Virus record (IMG/VR): IMGVR_UViG_3300042434_000145 | Span: 1-37,896 of that record | DNA: 37,896 nt | Strand: one strand, 5' to 3' | Source: a virus | Shown: piece after piece, positions 1 to 7,476 of the stretch | Layout of the letters: each line of letters starts with the position of its first letter | How positions within the stretch are numbered: the first letter of the stretch is position 1 | Notes under the pieces: generated by a model | Told to the model about the DNA's origin: nothing | What the model saw: only the letters and a program-made list of their open reading frames with translations | The model's database searches: none | Position numbers and translations under genes: made by a program

Positions 1-419
1 CCTGGAGTGTTTGGTAGCACTGATCTTGTTGGGCGTATTGACGACCGTGCTGTGGTCTTGGATTGGAAGTTTGGCGATGGTGTTGTCGTTGACGCTGTAG
101 AGAACGCGCAGTTGATGTTCTACGCGGCAGCGGCCATGCGTACAGATGACCTCAAGTGGGCCTTCGAGGGCGCCACCGAGATCGAGTGCATCATCGTGCA
201 GCCGCCCGTCGTGCGGCGCTGGGTGACGACCGTGGGCCGCATCAAGCAGTTCGAGCACGAGCTGGTGTCGGCTGTCAAGACTGCGCTGCGCGACGACGCG
301 CCGCTGGCGCAGGGCGACCACTGCCGCTGGTGCGCGGCCAAGCCCATCTGCCCGCAGATGACCGGCGCTGTCGATCGCGCGCTCAAGCAGCAATTGATCA
401 ACTTGGATGTTGACACCTT
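1..419. repeat. Terminal redundancy, left copy
   Basis: Bases 1-419 align without gaps to 37478-37896. The flanks are identical (about 1-77 and 350-419), while about 36 substitutions by eye count lie between, most of them at 198-300. Both copies encode the same stretch of the DUF2800 protein. The simplest reading is an assembly closing on a circularly permuted genome of 37,477 bp, with two strain alleles at the junction. A true tandem duplication is less likely. Confidence 0.9.
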
Positions 420-795
420 GGGCCGGTATCTGCACAATGCCGACCTCTTGGAGGAATGGATCAAAGACTTGCGCGCGCTGGCCTTTGGCATGCTTGAGAA
501 AAACATCAAGGTGCCGGGGTATAAACTTGTAAACAAGCAAGCGCGGCGCAAGTGGGCCGATGAGAGCAAAGCCAAGCAGGCGCTGCTCGACATGGGCCTG
601 AAAGAATCTGTCGTCGTCGAGACTTCGATCATGTCCCCGGCGCAGGCCGAGAAGGCGCTCAAAAAGCGCTTTAGCGAACTGCCCGAGGACTTGATCAAGT
701 CCGAGTCGTCAGGTACGACGCTCGCCCCGGAGGATGACCCCCGGCCAGCGGTGCAGTCGTTCATCGGGCTGTCAAAAGCCCTTTCTAAACTCTGA
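1..795 (+). CDS. DUF2800-type PD-(D/E)XK Fe-S nuclease, C-terminal part (5' truncated by window edge)
   Basis: The reading frame is open from base 1 and joins in frame to the N-terminal part at 37157-37896. The joined protein is 371 aa, and this piece is residues 108 onward. It holds the nuclease core: D115 in a GSTDLVG context, then D128-W-K130, the GxxD...(D/E)xK pattern of RecB-type nucleases. A Cys cluster follows (C215, C218, C224). With C18 of the N-terminal piece this gives the one-plus-three Cys arrangement of Cas4/AddB-like iron-sulfur nucleases. DUF2800 genes commonly sit beside phage DNA polymerase genes, as here, so a role in replication or recombination end processing is inferred. 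The GTG at position 7 is an internal Val codon, not the start. Confidence 0.85.
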   Translation, partial: PGVFGSTDLVGRIDDRAVVLDWKFGDGVVVDAVENAQLMFYAAAAMRTDDLKWAFEGATEIECIIVQPPVVRRWVTTVGRIKQFEHELVSAVKTALRDDAPLAQGDHCRWCAAKPICPQMTGAVDRALKQQLINLDVDTLGRYLHNADLLEEWIKDLRALAFGMLEKNIKVPGYKLVNKQARRKWADESKAKQALLDMGLKESVVVETSIMSPAQAEKALKKRFSELPEDLIKSESSGTTLAPEDDPRPAVQSFIGLSKALSKL

Positions 796-804
796 AGGAA
801 AGTT

Positions 805-1443
805 ATGTCAAATCTAGTAAAGTTCTCCGGCGCTAACCTGCCGTCTGTCACTTCCCTGTCCACCGCGCTTCGCAGCATCGCCACCGACGTTGGCGCCTCG
901 ACCACGGCCATCATCAAGATGGACCGCACGGGGCACTGGGTCTTCGGCGCTGACCAGACCGAGGCCGAGGCCGACGCAACTTGGGCTGTCAATCCCTTCT
1001 CTTTCGTCCACGGCTTCATCGCCTGGGGCGACGGCGAGGTGCTTGGCGAGAAGCTGGTGCCTGTCACCGAGCCTCTGCCCGAGTTGGAGGCCGCGCCTCA
1101 CGGCGCCAAGAAGGGCTGGGAGCCGCAGACGGGCTTGTCCCTGAAGTGCATCAGCGGCGAAGACGCCGGCATGGAAGCGCGGTTCACCACCACCAGCGTC
1201 GGCGGCCGCAAGGCCGTGCAGGCTCTGGCTGTGGAGATTGCCGCGCAGGTCGAGAAGGATCAGTCCAAGCCGGTGCCCGTCGTCAAGCTGGGCAAGGACC
1301 ACTACACGCACAAGAGCTATGGCCGTATCTATACGCCGGTGTTCGAGGTCGTGGAGTGGGTCAGCATGAACGGCGAGGCTGATGAGGCTGCGCCTGCTGC
1401 TGAGGCAGCGCCTGCGGCTGGCCGTCGTCGTCGTGCGGCCTGA
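805..1443 (+). CDS. Putative ssDNA-binding-type replication accessory protein (unknown family)
   Basis: A 212-aa protein that I do not firmly recognise. It starts at an ATG 9 nt after the DUF2800 stop, with a GAAGGAAAG Shine-Dalgarno. The body is a mixed alpha/beta sequence with Trp and Phe scattered through it (HWVFG near residue 45, WVSMN near 190). The last 30 residues are an Ala/Glu-rich tail ending in five basic residues. In many phages the slot between DUF2800 and family A polymerase holds DUF2815 or another ssDNA-binding protein, so that role is inferred from position only. A strong terminator-like hairpin follows directly, suggesting its transcript level is set separately from the polymerase. 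OB-fold homology would confirm the role. Confidence 0.8.
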   Translation: MSNLVKFSGANLPSVTSLSTALRSIATDVGASTTAIIKMDRTGHWVFGADQTEAEADATWAVNPFSFVHGFIAWGDGEVLGEKLVPVTEPLPELEAAPHGAKKGWEPQTGLSLKCISGEDAGMEARFTTTSVGGRKAVQALAVEIAAQVEKDQSKPVPVVKLGKDHYTHKSYGRIYTPVFEVVEWVSMNGEADEAAPAAEAAPAAGRRRRAA

Positions 1444-1452
1444 TTGAGAACA

Positions 1453-1484
1453 GGGGCCGGCCTTCGGGCTGGCCCCGCCTTTTT
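1453..1484 (+). terminator. Rho-independent terminator-like hairpin abutting the polymerase start
   Basis: A 10-bp stem (1453-1462 with 1467-1476, one G-U pair) closes a TTCG tetraloop. It is followed by GCC and five T residues that run straight into the polymerase ATG at 1485. It probably ends most transcripts of the upstream gene and attenuates polymerase expression. Confidence 0.8.
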
Positions 1485-3422
1485 ATGATCCTTTGGATCG
1501 ACTTCGAGACGCGCAGCCGGGTTGACCTCGGCGCCAAGGGCGTCTACAACTACGCGCAGGACATGAGCACCGAGGTGCTGTGCATGTCCTACGCCTTCGA
1601 CGACGGCGAGGTCGTCACTTGGACGCCCGGCCAGCCGTTTCCGCCAGAAGTGGCCGGGCATACCGGCATGATCTACGCCCACAATGCGGCCTTCGAGCGG
1701 CTGATCTTTTCTTACGTGCTGCAAGTGCCGTTCAGGCTGGAGCAGTTTGTCTGCACCGCCACGCAGGCCCGTGCCAACTGCGCGCCTGGCAGCCTTGAGG
1801 ACGTGGGGCGCTTCGCCAGCGCGTCCATGAAGAAGGACCACCGCGGCGCGCAACTGATCCGGCTGCTGTCGATCCCCCAGGCTGATGGTAAGTTCCGCGA
1901 GGACGCGGCGCTGATGGCCGAGATGATCGCCTACTGCGAGCAGGACGTGCGGGCCATGCGCGAGATCAGCAAGGCCATGCGGCCACTGTCTGAGGATGAG
2001 CTTGCCGACTACCACGTCAACGAGCGCATCAACGACCGCGGCGTGTTGGTGGACGTGCCGCTTGCCAAGGCCGCCATGCGCTACGCCCACGACGAACTGA
2101 TCGAGATCGAGGAGCGCGTGGCCGAGTTGACCGAGGGCGAGATCACCTCGGTGCGCTCGCCTAAGATGCGCGAGTGGGTGCTTGAGCGCGTGGGCGAGCA
2201 GGCCAAGAAGCTGATGCTGGTCAACGGCAAATATTCGATTGACAAGACTGTGCGGGCCAACCTGCTCGCGATGGAGAACCCCGATGAGATACCGCCCGCT
2301 GTTGCCGAGGTTATACAGTGCGCCGACGACCTCTGGGCGTCATCGGTTGCGAAGTTCAGCCGCATGGCAGACCTGGCAGACGACGAGGACTGTCGAGTCC
2401 GTGGAGCTTTTGTCTTCGCTGGGGGTGCCGCCACAGGTCGTGCGTCGAGCTATGGCCTCCAAGTGCATAACTTCACTCGCAAGTGCGCTAAGGAACCTGA
2501 TGCAGTACGAACCGCTATGGTCCGAGGTCACGCTATCGTCCCAGCTTACGGACGCCGAGTTACAGATGTTCTACGGGGAATGCTCCGGCCCGCACTGATA
2601 CCGGCCAAGGGCAAGCACCTCGTTGTCGCCGACTGGTCGGCCATCGAGGGCCGCGTGAACCCGTGGCTCTCAGGCAGCGACTTGGGCGAGATCAAGCTCG
2701 ACGTGTTCCGCAAGCGCCTAGACCCCTACAAGGTCAACGCCGCTGCGACCTACAGCGTGGCCTATGACGACGTGACGGGCGAGCAGCGCCAGGTCGGCAA
2801 GGTGCAGGAGTTGGCCCTCGGCTTCGCCGGTGGCGTGGGCGCGTTCGCTGCGATGGGCCGCGTCTACGGCGTCCACTTCGAGGAGGCGCAGGCCCGGCGC
2901 ATCGTCGAGGCGTGGCGCCGCGCCAACCCGTGGTCGGTGCGCTTTTGGCAGCAACTGGAGGAGGCCTACACGAGGGCGATGCGGAACAAGGGCCACGAGT
3001 TCTACGCCGGGCGCGTGGCGTATCTCTACGACGGTCAACACCTGTGGTATGCGCTACCGTCGGGCCGCGTGTTATGCTACCCCTACGCTCGGCTGGAAAG
3101 CGATGGGGTGACTTACGCCAAAGCATCGTGGAAACCCGCCGCCGACGCGACAGAATGGCCCCGCGCCCGCCTCTGGAAGGGCTTGGCCTGTGAGAACATC
3201 ACTCAAGCCACGGCCAACGACATCCTTCGCCACGCGCTGCGCCAATTCGAGGCAAACGGCCTACAGACCGTACTTCATGTTCACGATGAAGCAGTGGTTG
3301 AAACAGACAAACCCGAAGAAGTCAAGCAGGAGATGGAGCGTATCATGTGCTCCCCGCCTGCATGGGCCGAGGGCATCCCGCTGGCCGTTGAGGCCGAAAT
3401 CATGACAAGGTATGGAAAATGA
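1485..3422 (+). CDS. Family A (PolI-type) DNA polymerase with 3'-5' exonuclease domain
   Basis: Replicative DNA polymerase of 645 aa. The N-terminal DnaQ-like exonuclease domain opens with WIDFET (D6, E8; motif Exo I), followed by an AHNAAFE motif near residue 70. The polymerase domain has motif A at D383-W-S-A-I-E-G-R, motif B starting at K439 (KVQELALGFAGG), and motif C HDE with D601 and E602. There is no 5'-3' exonuclease domain, which is usual for phage enzymes of this size. The ATG at 1485 is chosen because conserved exonuclease residues begin at once. It has no Shine-Dalgarno, since a terminator T-tract lies directly upstream. The stop overlaps the next gene's ATG (ATGA), suggesting translational coupling. 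Confidence 0.95.
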   Translation: MILWIDFETRSRVDLGAKGVYNYAQDMSTEVLCMSYAFDDGEVVTWTPGQPFPPEVAGHTGMIYAHNAAFERLIFSYVLQVPFRLEQFVCTATQARANCAPGSLEDVGRFASASMKKDHRGAQLIRLLSIPQADGKFREDAALMAEMIAYCEQDVRAMREISKAMRPLSEDELADYHVNERINDRGVLVDVPLAKAAMRYAHDELIEIEERVAELTEGEITSVRSPKMREWVLERVGEQAKKLMLVNGKYSIDKTVRANLLAMENPDEIPPAVAEVIQCADDLWASSVAKFSRMADLADDEDCRVRGAFVFAGGAATGRASSYGLQVHNFTRKCAKEPDAVRTAMVRGHAIVPAYGRRVTDVLRGMLRPALIPAKGKHLVVADWSAIEGRVNPWLSGSDLGEIKLDVFRKRLDPYKVNAAATYSVAYDDVTGEQRQVGKVQELALGFAGGVGAFAAMGRVYGVHFEEAQARRIVEAWRRANPWSVRFWQQLEEAYTRAMRNKGHEFYAGRVAYLYDGQHLWYALPSGRVLCYPYARLESDGVTYAKASWKPAADATEWPRARLWKGLACENITQATANDILRHALRQFEANGLQTVLHVHDEAVVETDKPEEVKQEMERIMCSPPAWAEGIPLAVEAEIMTRYGK

Positions 3423-4177
3423 AAGTATTGGCCTTTGGCGGCGGTACAGACAGCACTGCCATTTTGTGCGGCTGGGTCGAGCGAGGGTTAGAGCCGTTTG
3501 ATCTGATCTTGTTTGCTGACACGGGCGGCGAGCGTCCGCACACTTACGAGCACATCGAGCGGATGCAGGAGTGGCTGCGCCGGCATGGTATGCCGCAGAT
3601 CACCATCGTTCGCAAGGTGCGCCGTGATGGGCGTCTTCACACGCTGGAGGAGAACTGTCTAGAGGCGCAGATGCTGCCGTCGCTCGCGTATGGCTTCAAA
3701 AGCTGCTCGCAGAAGTTCAAGATCGCGCCGCAAGACAAGTACGTCAACAACCTGCCGCAGTCCAAGGCGCTTTGGAAGGCCGGCGACAAGGTGGACAAGT
3801 ACATCGGCTACGAGTTCGCCGAGACGCGGCGCTGGATGAAAGCGCCCGTCGAGGACGACAAGTACCGCTATCATTACCCGCTCGTGCAGTGGGAGTGGTC
3901 GCGGCCAGAGTGCTTGGCCGCAATTGATCGCGCCGGTCTGCCGCGCCCCGGTAAGTCGTCGTGCTTTTTCTGCCCTGCGTCTACCAAACCTGAGATCGCT
4001 GCGCTCAAGCAAGAGTACCCGGTGCTGTTTCAGCGCGCGCTGGATATGGAAGCTAACGCGAAGCTGACCAGCGTCAAAGGGCTGGGACGCCGGTTCTCTT
4101 GGCGCGAGTACGATACAACGCTTGAGGAGCCGGACGTTGTGCCGTGCATCTCTTGCGCTGACGGAAACAACGGTTAA
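3419..4177 (+). CDS. PP-loop ATPase, phosphoadenosine-phosphosulfate-reductase-like
   Basis: A 252-aa member of the adenine nucleotide alpha-hydrolase (PP-loop) superfamily. The N-terminus carries the nucleotide loop GGGTDST (residues 7-13), a variant of SGGxDS. An FADTGGERPHT segment (residues 32-42) matches the PAPS-reductase DTG-E-P-T pattern. Five Cys in C96, C182-x2-C185 and C243-x2-C246 contexts could bind a metal or Fe-S cluster. It overlaps the polymerase stop by 4 nt, so the two are co-translated. Family members activate a substrate by adenylation or handle sulfur. Sulfate assimilation is unlikely in this setting; DNA or tRNA base modification, thiolation or nucleotide-pool work are inferences. 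Substrate unknown. Confidence 0.85.
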   Translation: MKVLAFGGGTDSTAILCGWVERGLEPFDLILFADTGGERPHTYEHIERMQEWLRRHGMPQITIVRKVRRDGRLHTLEENCLEAQMLPSLAYGFKSCSQKFKIAPQDKYVNNLPQSKALWKAGDKVDKYIGYEFAETRRWMKAPVEDDKYRYHYPLVQWEWSRPECLAAIDRAGLPRPGKSSCFFCPASTKPEIAALKQEYPVLFQRALDMEANAKLTSVKGLGRRFSWREYDTTLEEPDVVPCISCADGNNG

Positions 4178-4183
4178 ACAACA

Positions 4184-4213
4184 ACGCCCGACAGGTAGTG
4201 GCCTGCCGGGCGT
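4184..4213 (+). other. Intergenic hairpin before the primase-helicase gene
   Basis: A 7-bp GC-rich stem (4184-4190 with 4207-4213), one mismatch, then a 4-bp stem (CAGG/CCTG) enclose a TAGTGG loop. No T-tract follows; instead a GGAG ribosome binding site at 4224-4227 precedes the ATG at 4235. It could be an RNA processing or stability element rather than a terminator. Confidence 0.5.
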
Positions 4214-4234
4214 CTTCACCAAAGGAGCTAATCG

Positions 4235-6541
4235 ATGGATTTCTTGGAGTATATGACAAATCTCGCGCCCGAGGGCGAGACGTTCTTGGTTGTCAGGCAA
4301 AAACCACAGTTAAAAGACAATCAGATGCAGTTCCACGCCGACGGGGGCATCAAGGCCACCTGGCCGGCGTTCCTACCCACGCACCGCATGAAGGACGGCC
4401 AGTCGTGGTACGGCAACACCGCCTCGTTCATCCTCGACCGCTTCACCGACGGCAAGGTCAGCGCCTCGGCCGCCAACTGCGAGTACGTCCTCTGCATGGT
4501 GCTCGACGACGTGGGCGACCCAGAGAAGGCGCCCAAGACGCCGCCGCTGCCCCCGACGTGGGTCATGGAAACCTCGGAGGGCAGCTTCCAGTGGGGCTAC
4601 GCCTTCACCGAGGAGCAGCCGACCAAGGCCGAGTACAGCGCGGCCATCGTGGCGATCGCCGAGGCCGGCTACAGCGACCGCGGCGCAATCAACGCAGTCC
4701 GCAACTTCCGCCTGCCCGGCTCGATCAACATGAAGCCCGGCCGGGGCAACTTCGCCGCCCGGCTGGTCGAGTTTGATCCAAAAAGAGAGTTCACCCTGCC
4801 CCAGATATGCGAGGCGCTCGGCGTCACCCCGGCCGAGGCCGGCGCCAACCCCTACCGCCCGATCCGCGTCTCCGACGACGGCGCCGACGACGTGCTGGCG
4901 TGGCTCTCAGCGCAGGGGCTGCTGCTGTCCAAGCCCAACCCCCAAGGCTGGGCCGGCATCATCTGCCCCAACAGCGGCGAGCACAGCGACGGCAACCCGG
5001 AGGGGCGCTATAACCCCTCCATGCGGGCGTTCTGCTGCCTGCACAGCCACTGCATTGACCTGGACAGCACCACGTTCCTCAAGTGGGTGGCTGAGCAGGG
5101 TGGCCCGCACCACGCCCCCGGTCTGCGAGATGAGCTACTGGCCGGCATGATGACCGACGCGCTGGGTAAGCTAGAACCCACCAAGGCGTTTCCCGACGAG
5201 GCCGCCCGCGTCATCGCCGAGGTCGAGCGCAAGGAGCTTGGCCGCACCACCAAGGCCGACTGGTATACGCGGTTCTGTTACGTCCAAAACGGCGACCATT
5301 ATTTCGATTTGCAAGACCGCCGGGAGGTGAGCCGGCAGACCTTCAATGCCTTGTTTCGGCATGTCGAGTGCCGCTCAATCCACGGCAAGCGCCCCAAGAT
5401 CGAGGCGAGCGTCTGCTTTGACGAGAACCGTCAGGAGATGGGCGCCCGCGCCCTGGTCGGCATCACCTATGCCGCCGGCGAGGGGGTGCTCGTGGCCCGT
5501 GACGGTGACGTGTACGGCAACCGCTGGCGCGACGCCCGCCCGGCCGTCTCCGGTGGCGGCGATATCAACCCGTGGCTGGCCCACTGCGAGCTTCTCATCC
5601 CCGAGGCGTCCGAGCGCGAGCATATCTTCGACGTGATGGCCTACAAGGTCCAGCACCCCGAGGTCAAGATCAATCACGCCGTCCTCCACGGCGGCGACCA
5701 GGGTTGCGGCAAGGATACCCTCTGGGCGCCGTTTATCTGGGCCGTGTGCGGGCCGCAGTTGAAAAACCGAGGGCTGCTCGACAACGACACCCTTGGCAGC
5801 CAGTGGGGCTATGCGCTGGAGTCCGAGATTCTCATTTTGAACGAGCTAAAAGAGCCGGAGGCCAAAGACCGCCGGGCGTTGTCGAACAAGCTAAAGCCCA
5901 TCATCGCCGCGCCCCCGGAAATGCTCACCGTCAACCGCAAGGGGCTGCACCCCTACGACATGCTTAACCGCATGTTCGTGCTCGCGTTCTCTAACGACCC
6001 CGTGCCGATCTCCCTCGACTCCCAGGACCGCCGCTGGTTCTGCATCTGGTCCACCGCCCCCCGCATGGCCCCGGACGCCGCCGCGCGGCTGTGGGGCTGG
6101 TACAAGGCCGGCGGCTATGAGGCCGTGGCCGCCTGGCTGCGCGCGCGTGACGTGTCCGCGTTCAATCCGTCCGCGGCCCCCGCCTGGACGGAATTTAAGG
6201 CCAACCTTGTCGAACATGGCATGAGCATGGCCGAGAGCTATTTAGTCGAGATGATGCGCGCGCGCCGGGGCGAGTTTGCCAAGGGCGTCGTCGGCTCCCC
6301 CTTCCACGCCCTCTGCGACCGCGTAGCGGGCGCCGCGCCCTCTGGCGTGAAGGTTCCCCAGGCCGCCCTGCTGCATGCGCTCAAGGAGGCCGGCTGGGTC
6401 GATTGCGGGCGCCTGAAGTCGCGCGCCCACGATAACCGAAAGCACATATTCTGCGCGCCCGATATGGTGCATCACAGCAAATCAGAGCTTCGCGATATGG
6501 TCGAAGACGCGCCCCCGGCGCTGATGGTGCGGGTCAAATAA
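4235..6541 (+). CDS. Primase-helicase: RepB-type primase fused to D5-like (DUF5906) SF3 helicase
   Basis: A 768-aa replication protein. The N-terminal third looks like a RepB/AEP-type primase: LDDVGD at residues 90-95 (candidate metal-binding Asp), ETSEGSFQWGY from residue 112 and RNFRLPGSIN from residue 156. A central Cys/His stretch lies around residues 245-285. The C-terminal third is a D5/DUF5906 helicase: Walker A GGDQGCGKDT at 486-495 (K493), a Walker-B-like ILILNE at 532-537, sensor-1 FSN at 585-587 and a DRRW arginine-finger segment about 12 residues later. It presumably primes and unwinds for the family A polymerase upstream. The start has an AAAGGAGC site 8 nt before the ATG. The stop faces a leftward terminator. 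Confidence 0.92.
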   Translation: MDFLEYMTNLAPEGETFLVVRQKPQLKDNQMQFHADGGIKATWPAFLPTHRMKDGQSWYGNTASFILDRFTDGKVSASAANCEYVLCMVLDDVGDPEKAPKTPPLPPTWVMETSEGSFQWGYAFTEEQPTKAEYSAAIVAIAEAGYSDRGAINAVRNFRLPGSINMKPGRGNFAARLVEFDPKREFTLPQICEALGVTPAEAGANPYRPIRVSDDGADDVLAWLSAQGLLLSKPNPQGWAGIICPNSGEHSDGNPEGRYNPSMRAFCCLHSHCIDLDSTTFLKWVAEQGGPHHAPGLRDELLAGMMTDALGKLEPTKAFPDEAARVIAEVERKELGRTTKADWYTRFCYVQNGDHYFDLQDRREVSRQTFNALFRHVECRSIHGKRPKIEASVCFDENRQEMGARALVGITYAAGEGVLVARDGDVYGNRWRDARPAVSGGGDINPWLAHCELLIPEASEREHIFDVMAYKVQHPEVKINHAVLHGGDQGCGKDTLWAPFIWAVCGPQLKNRGLLDNDTLGSQWGYALESEILILNELKEPEAKDRRALSNKLKPIIAAPPEMLTVNRKGLHPYDMLNRMFVLAFSNDPVPISLDSQDRRWFCIWSTAPRMAPDAAARLWGWYKAGGYEAVAAWLRARDVSAFNPSAAPAWTEFKANLVEHGMSMAESYLVEMMRARRGEFAKGVVGSPFHALCDRVAGAAPSGVKVPQAALLHALKEAGWVDCGRLKSRAHDNRKHIFCAPDMVHHSKSELRDMVEDAPPALMVRVK

Positions 6542-6543
6542 AG

Positions 6544-6580
6544 AAAAACCCCCACGGGCTTGTGGCCGGTGGGGGCTAAA
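6544..6580 (-). terminator. Rho-independent terminator for the leftward small-gene block
   Basis: A CCCCCAC/GTGGGGG stem (6549-6555 with 6569-6575) is preceded on the + strand by AAGAAAAA. Read on the - strand the hairpin is therefore followed by TTTTTCTT, a standard terminator tail. The + side has only TAAAA. It lies between the convergent primase-helicase and leftward blocks. Confidence 0.8.
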
Positions 6581-6597
6581 ACAGGAGATGGCAACTG

Positions 6598-6660
6598 CTA
6601 AAGATCGAGGAAGACCACTAGCAGGGCCACCAGTATACCCGCTAGGATTCCTGCGACCAT
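6598..6660 (-). CDS. Tiny hydrophobic peptide (20 aa), possible membrane protein
   Basis: A 20-codon ORF encoding almost only aliphatic residues, beginning MVAGILAGILV and ending in FLDL. It is long enough to span a membrane once. Its ATG lies inside the 3' end of the upstream gene in another frame (19-nt overlap). A GAGGAA ribosome binding site sits about 9 nt upstream. It would be the last gene of the block, just before the terminator. No family recognised; the small size makes a chance ORF possible. Confidence 0.4.
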   Translation of the reverse strand: MVAGILAGILVALLVVFLDL

Positions 6661-6863
6661 ATGGCACTTTCCTCAATTGACTGCGCCAGGGCGTTGCCCA
6701 GCAGGGGCAGGATATCGACCCCGCCTACCTTGGCGCTGGTAAGGTACGCGGCCGGCGGAAACGGCGGGTTTATCTCGTCGGCCGTCTGACCGGGGTCATA
6801 CTCTAGTTCGCAGTCTAGTTCGATGCCGTCCGAGTGGCGGTATAGGTGGCTGATAGTCTTCAT
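6642..6863 (-). CDS. Hypothetical small phage protein (73 aa)
   Basis: A 73-aa acidic protein with no recognised family. The ATG at 6863 is preferred over an upstream in-frame start because a strong GGAGGTG site lies 6 nt before it and it overlaps the upstream stop as TAATG. Sequence features are an early His/Arg segment, then DGIELDCELEYDPG and a Pro-rich middle, suggesting a small compact beta-containing domain without membrane segments. It belongs to the leftward block B. Confidence 0.75.
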   Translation of the reverse strand: MKTISHLYRHSDGIELDCELEYDPGQTADEINPPFPPAAYLTSAKVGGVDILPLLGNALAQSIEESAIWSQES

Positions 6864-7045
6864 TACAGCACCTCCGCCGCTGCGCCGGCGCACTGGCGCG
6901 CGGTCATGGTGCCGTCGGCGATAGCCTCAAGGGCCGCCGTGGCGCGCCCCAGCGCCCGCTGTAGCGCGTCGATCCGGGCCAGCAGTGCGGCCTTATCCGT
7001 GTCGCCGGCCATGTAGGCGGCGCGTTCTTGTTCGGTTGTTGTCAT
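6863..7045 (-). CDS. Hypothetical small helical protein (60 aa)
   Basis: A 60-aa Ala-rich, mostly alpha-helical protein. Residues 15-45 have a heptad-like pattern of Leu and Ala (LLARIDALQRALGRATAALE), suggesting a short coiled coil. Start chosen at the ATG at 7045, 4 nt downstream of the previous stop, rather than a more distant upstream ATG that would overlap the previous gene widely. Its stop overlaps the next ATG (TAATG). Function unknown. Confidence 0.7.
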   Translation of the reverse strand: MTTTEQERAAYMAGDTDKAALLARIDALQRALGRATAALEAIADGTMTARQCAGAAAEVL

Positions 7046-7049
7046 GGCG

Positions 7050-7379
7050 TCAATCCCCAAACTCAGCGTAATGCTCACCCATTGCGTGAGCCATGAGCGT
7101 GAGGATGCGAGCGTTTTCCTTGCCATATATCTCAGGCCGGGCCCAAAAGCCCGCGCCGTGACCGTTACGGGTCAACCATAAATCATGGCCCACCTGCGCG
7201 GGATCAAATTGGTCCAAATCAATCTCGCCCGAGCACGCTAAACGCAGACGATGGCAAGCCATAAACGCCTCGCGCTTGGTGTCAAAGCTTAACGGCTCAT
7301 CAGCCGATGGCTGGTCATCCTCGCCCGTTTCAGTGAAATATATTGCCTCGATGTAGGCGTCGGTCATTTTGTCGTTCAT
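7050..7379 (-). CDS. Conserved phage hypothetical protein (109 aa)
   Basis: A 109-aa protein with a C-terminal LTRNGHGAGFW segment (about residues 70-80). I recall this motif from many small uncharacterised phage proteins, but no function is known to me. The start is the ATG at 7379, with a GGAG 9 nt upstream and an ATGA overlap with the 32-aa membrane peptide before it. A TTG start at 7394 is also open but less likely. Acidic overall; no signal peptide or membrane segment. Confidence 0.8.
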   Translation of the reverse strand: MNDKMTDAYIEAIYFTETGEDDQPSADEPLSFDTKREAFMACHRLRLACSGEIDLDQFDPAQVGHDLWLTRNGHGAGFWARPEIYGKENARILTLMAHAMGEHYAEFGD

Positions 7380-7474
7380 GGTTTCATGCTCCAAAAGTAA
7401 ATGGCAAAGGGCGCGCCGATGAGCGCGGCGATGATGAGGGCGTGTAAGGCGTCACGCAGAATGGAGGGTTTCAT
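7376..7474 (-). CDS. Small single-span membrane peptide (32 aa)
   Basis: A 32-codon ORF. After a short charged start (MKPSILRD), a hydrophobic stretch from about residue 11 to 28 (LHALIIAALIGAPFAIYFW) fits one transmembrane helix, and the tail is SMKP. It fills the gap between two larger genes exactly: the upstream stop is 2 nt before its ATG, and its own stop overlaps the next ATG as ATGA. That tight packing strongly supports it as a real gene. Function unknown; a small membrane effector or anchor is possible. Confidence 0.7.
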   Translation of the reverse strand: MKPSILRDALHALIIAALIGAPFAIYFWSMKP

Positions 7475-7476
7475 GG

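Noticed and set aside
120-1067. Antisense open frame of 315 codons opposite DUF2800 and the next gene
   Set aside because: Ser/Ala/Arg-rich shadow without ribosome binding site; both + strand genes are supported by motifs and spacing.
4184-4213. Terminator before the primase-helicase gene
   Set aside because: The hairpin is good but lacks any following T-run, so it is listed only as a structural element.
6482-6676. Leftward 64-codon frame overlapping the primase-helicase end
   Set aside because: Runs across the leftward terminator and into the primase gene; no conserved pattern. A different, shorter frame (6598-6660) is preferred here.
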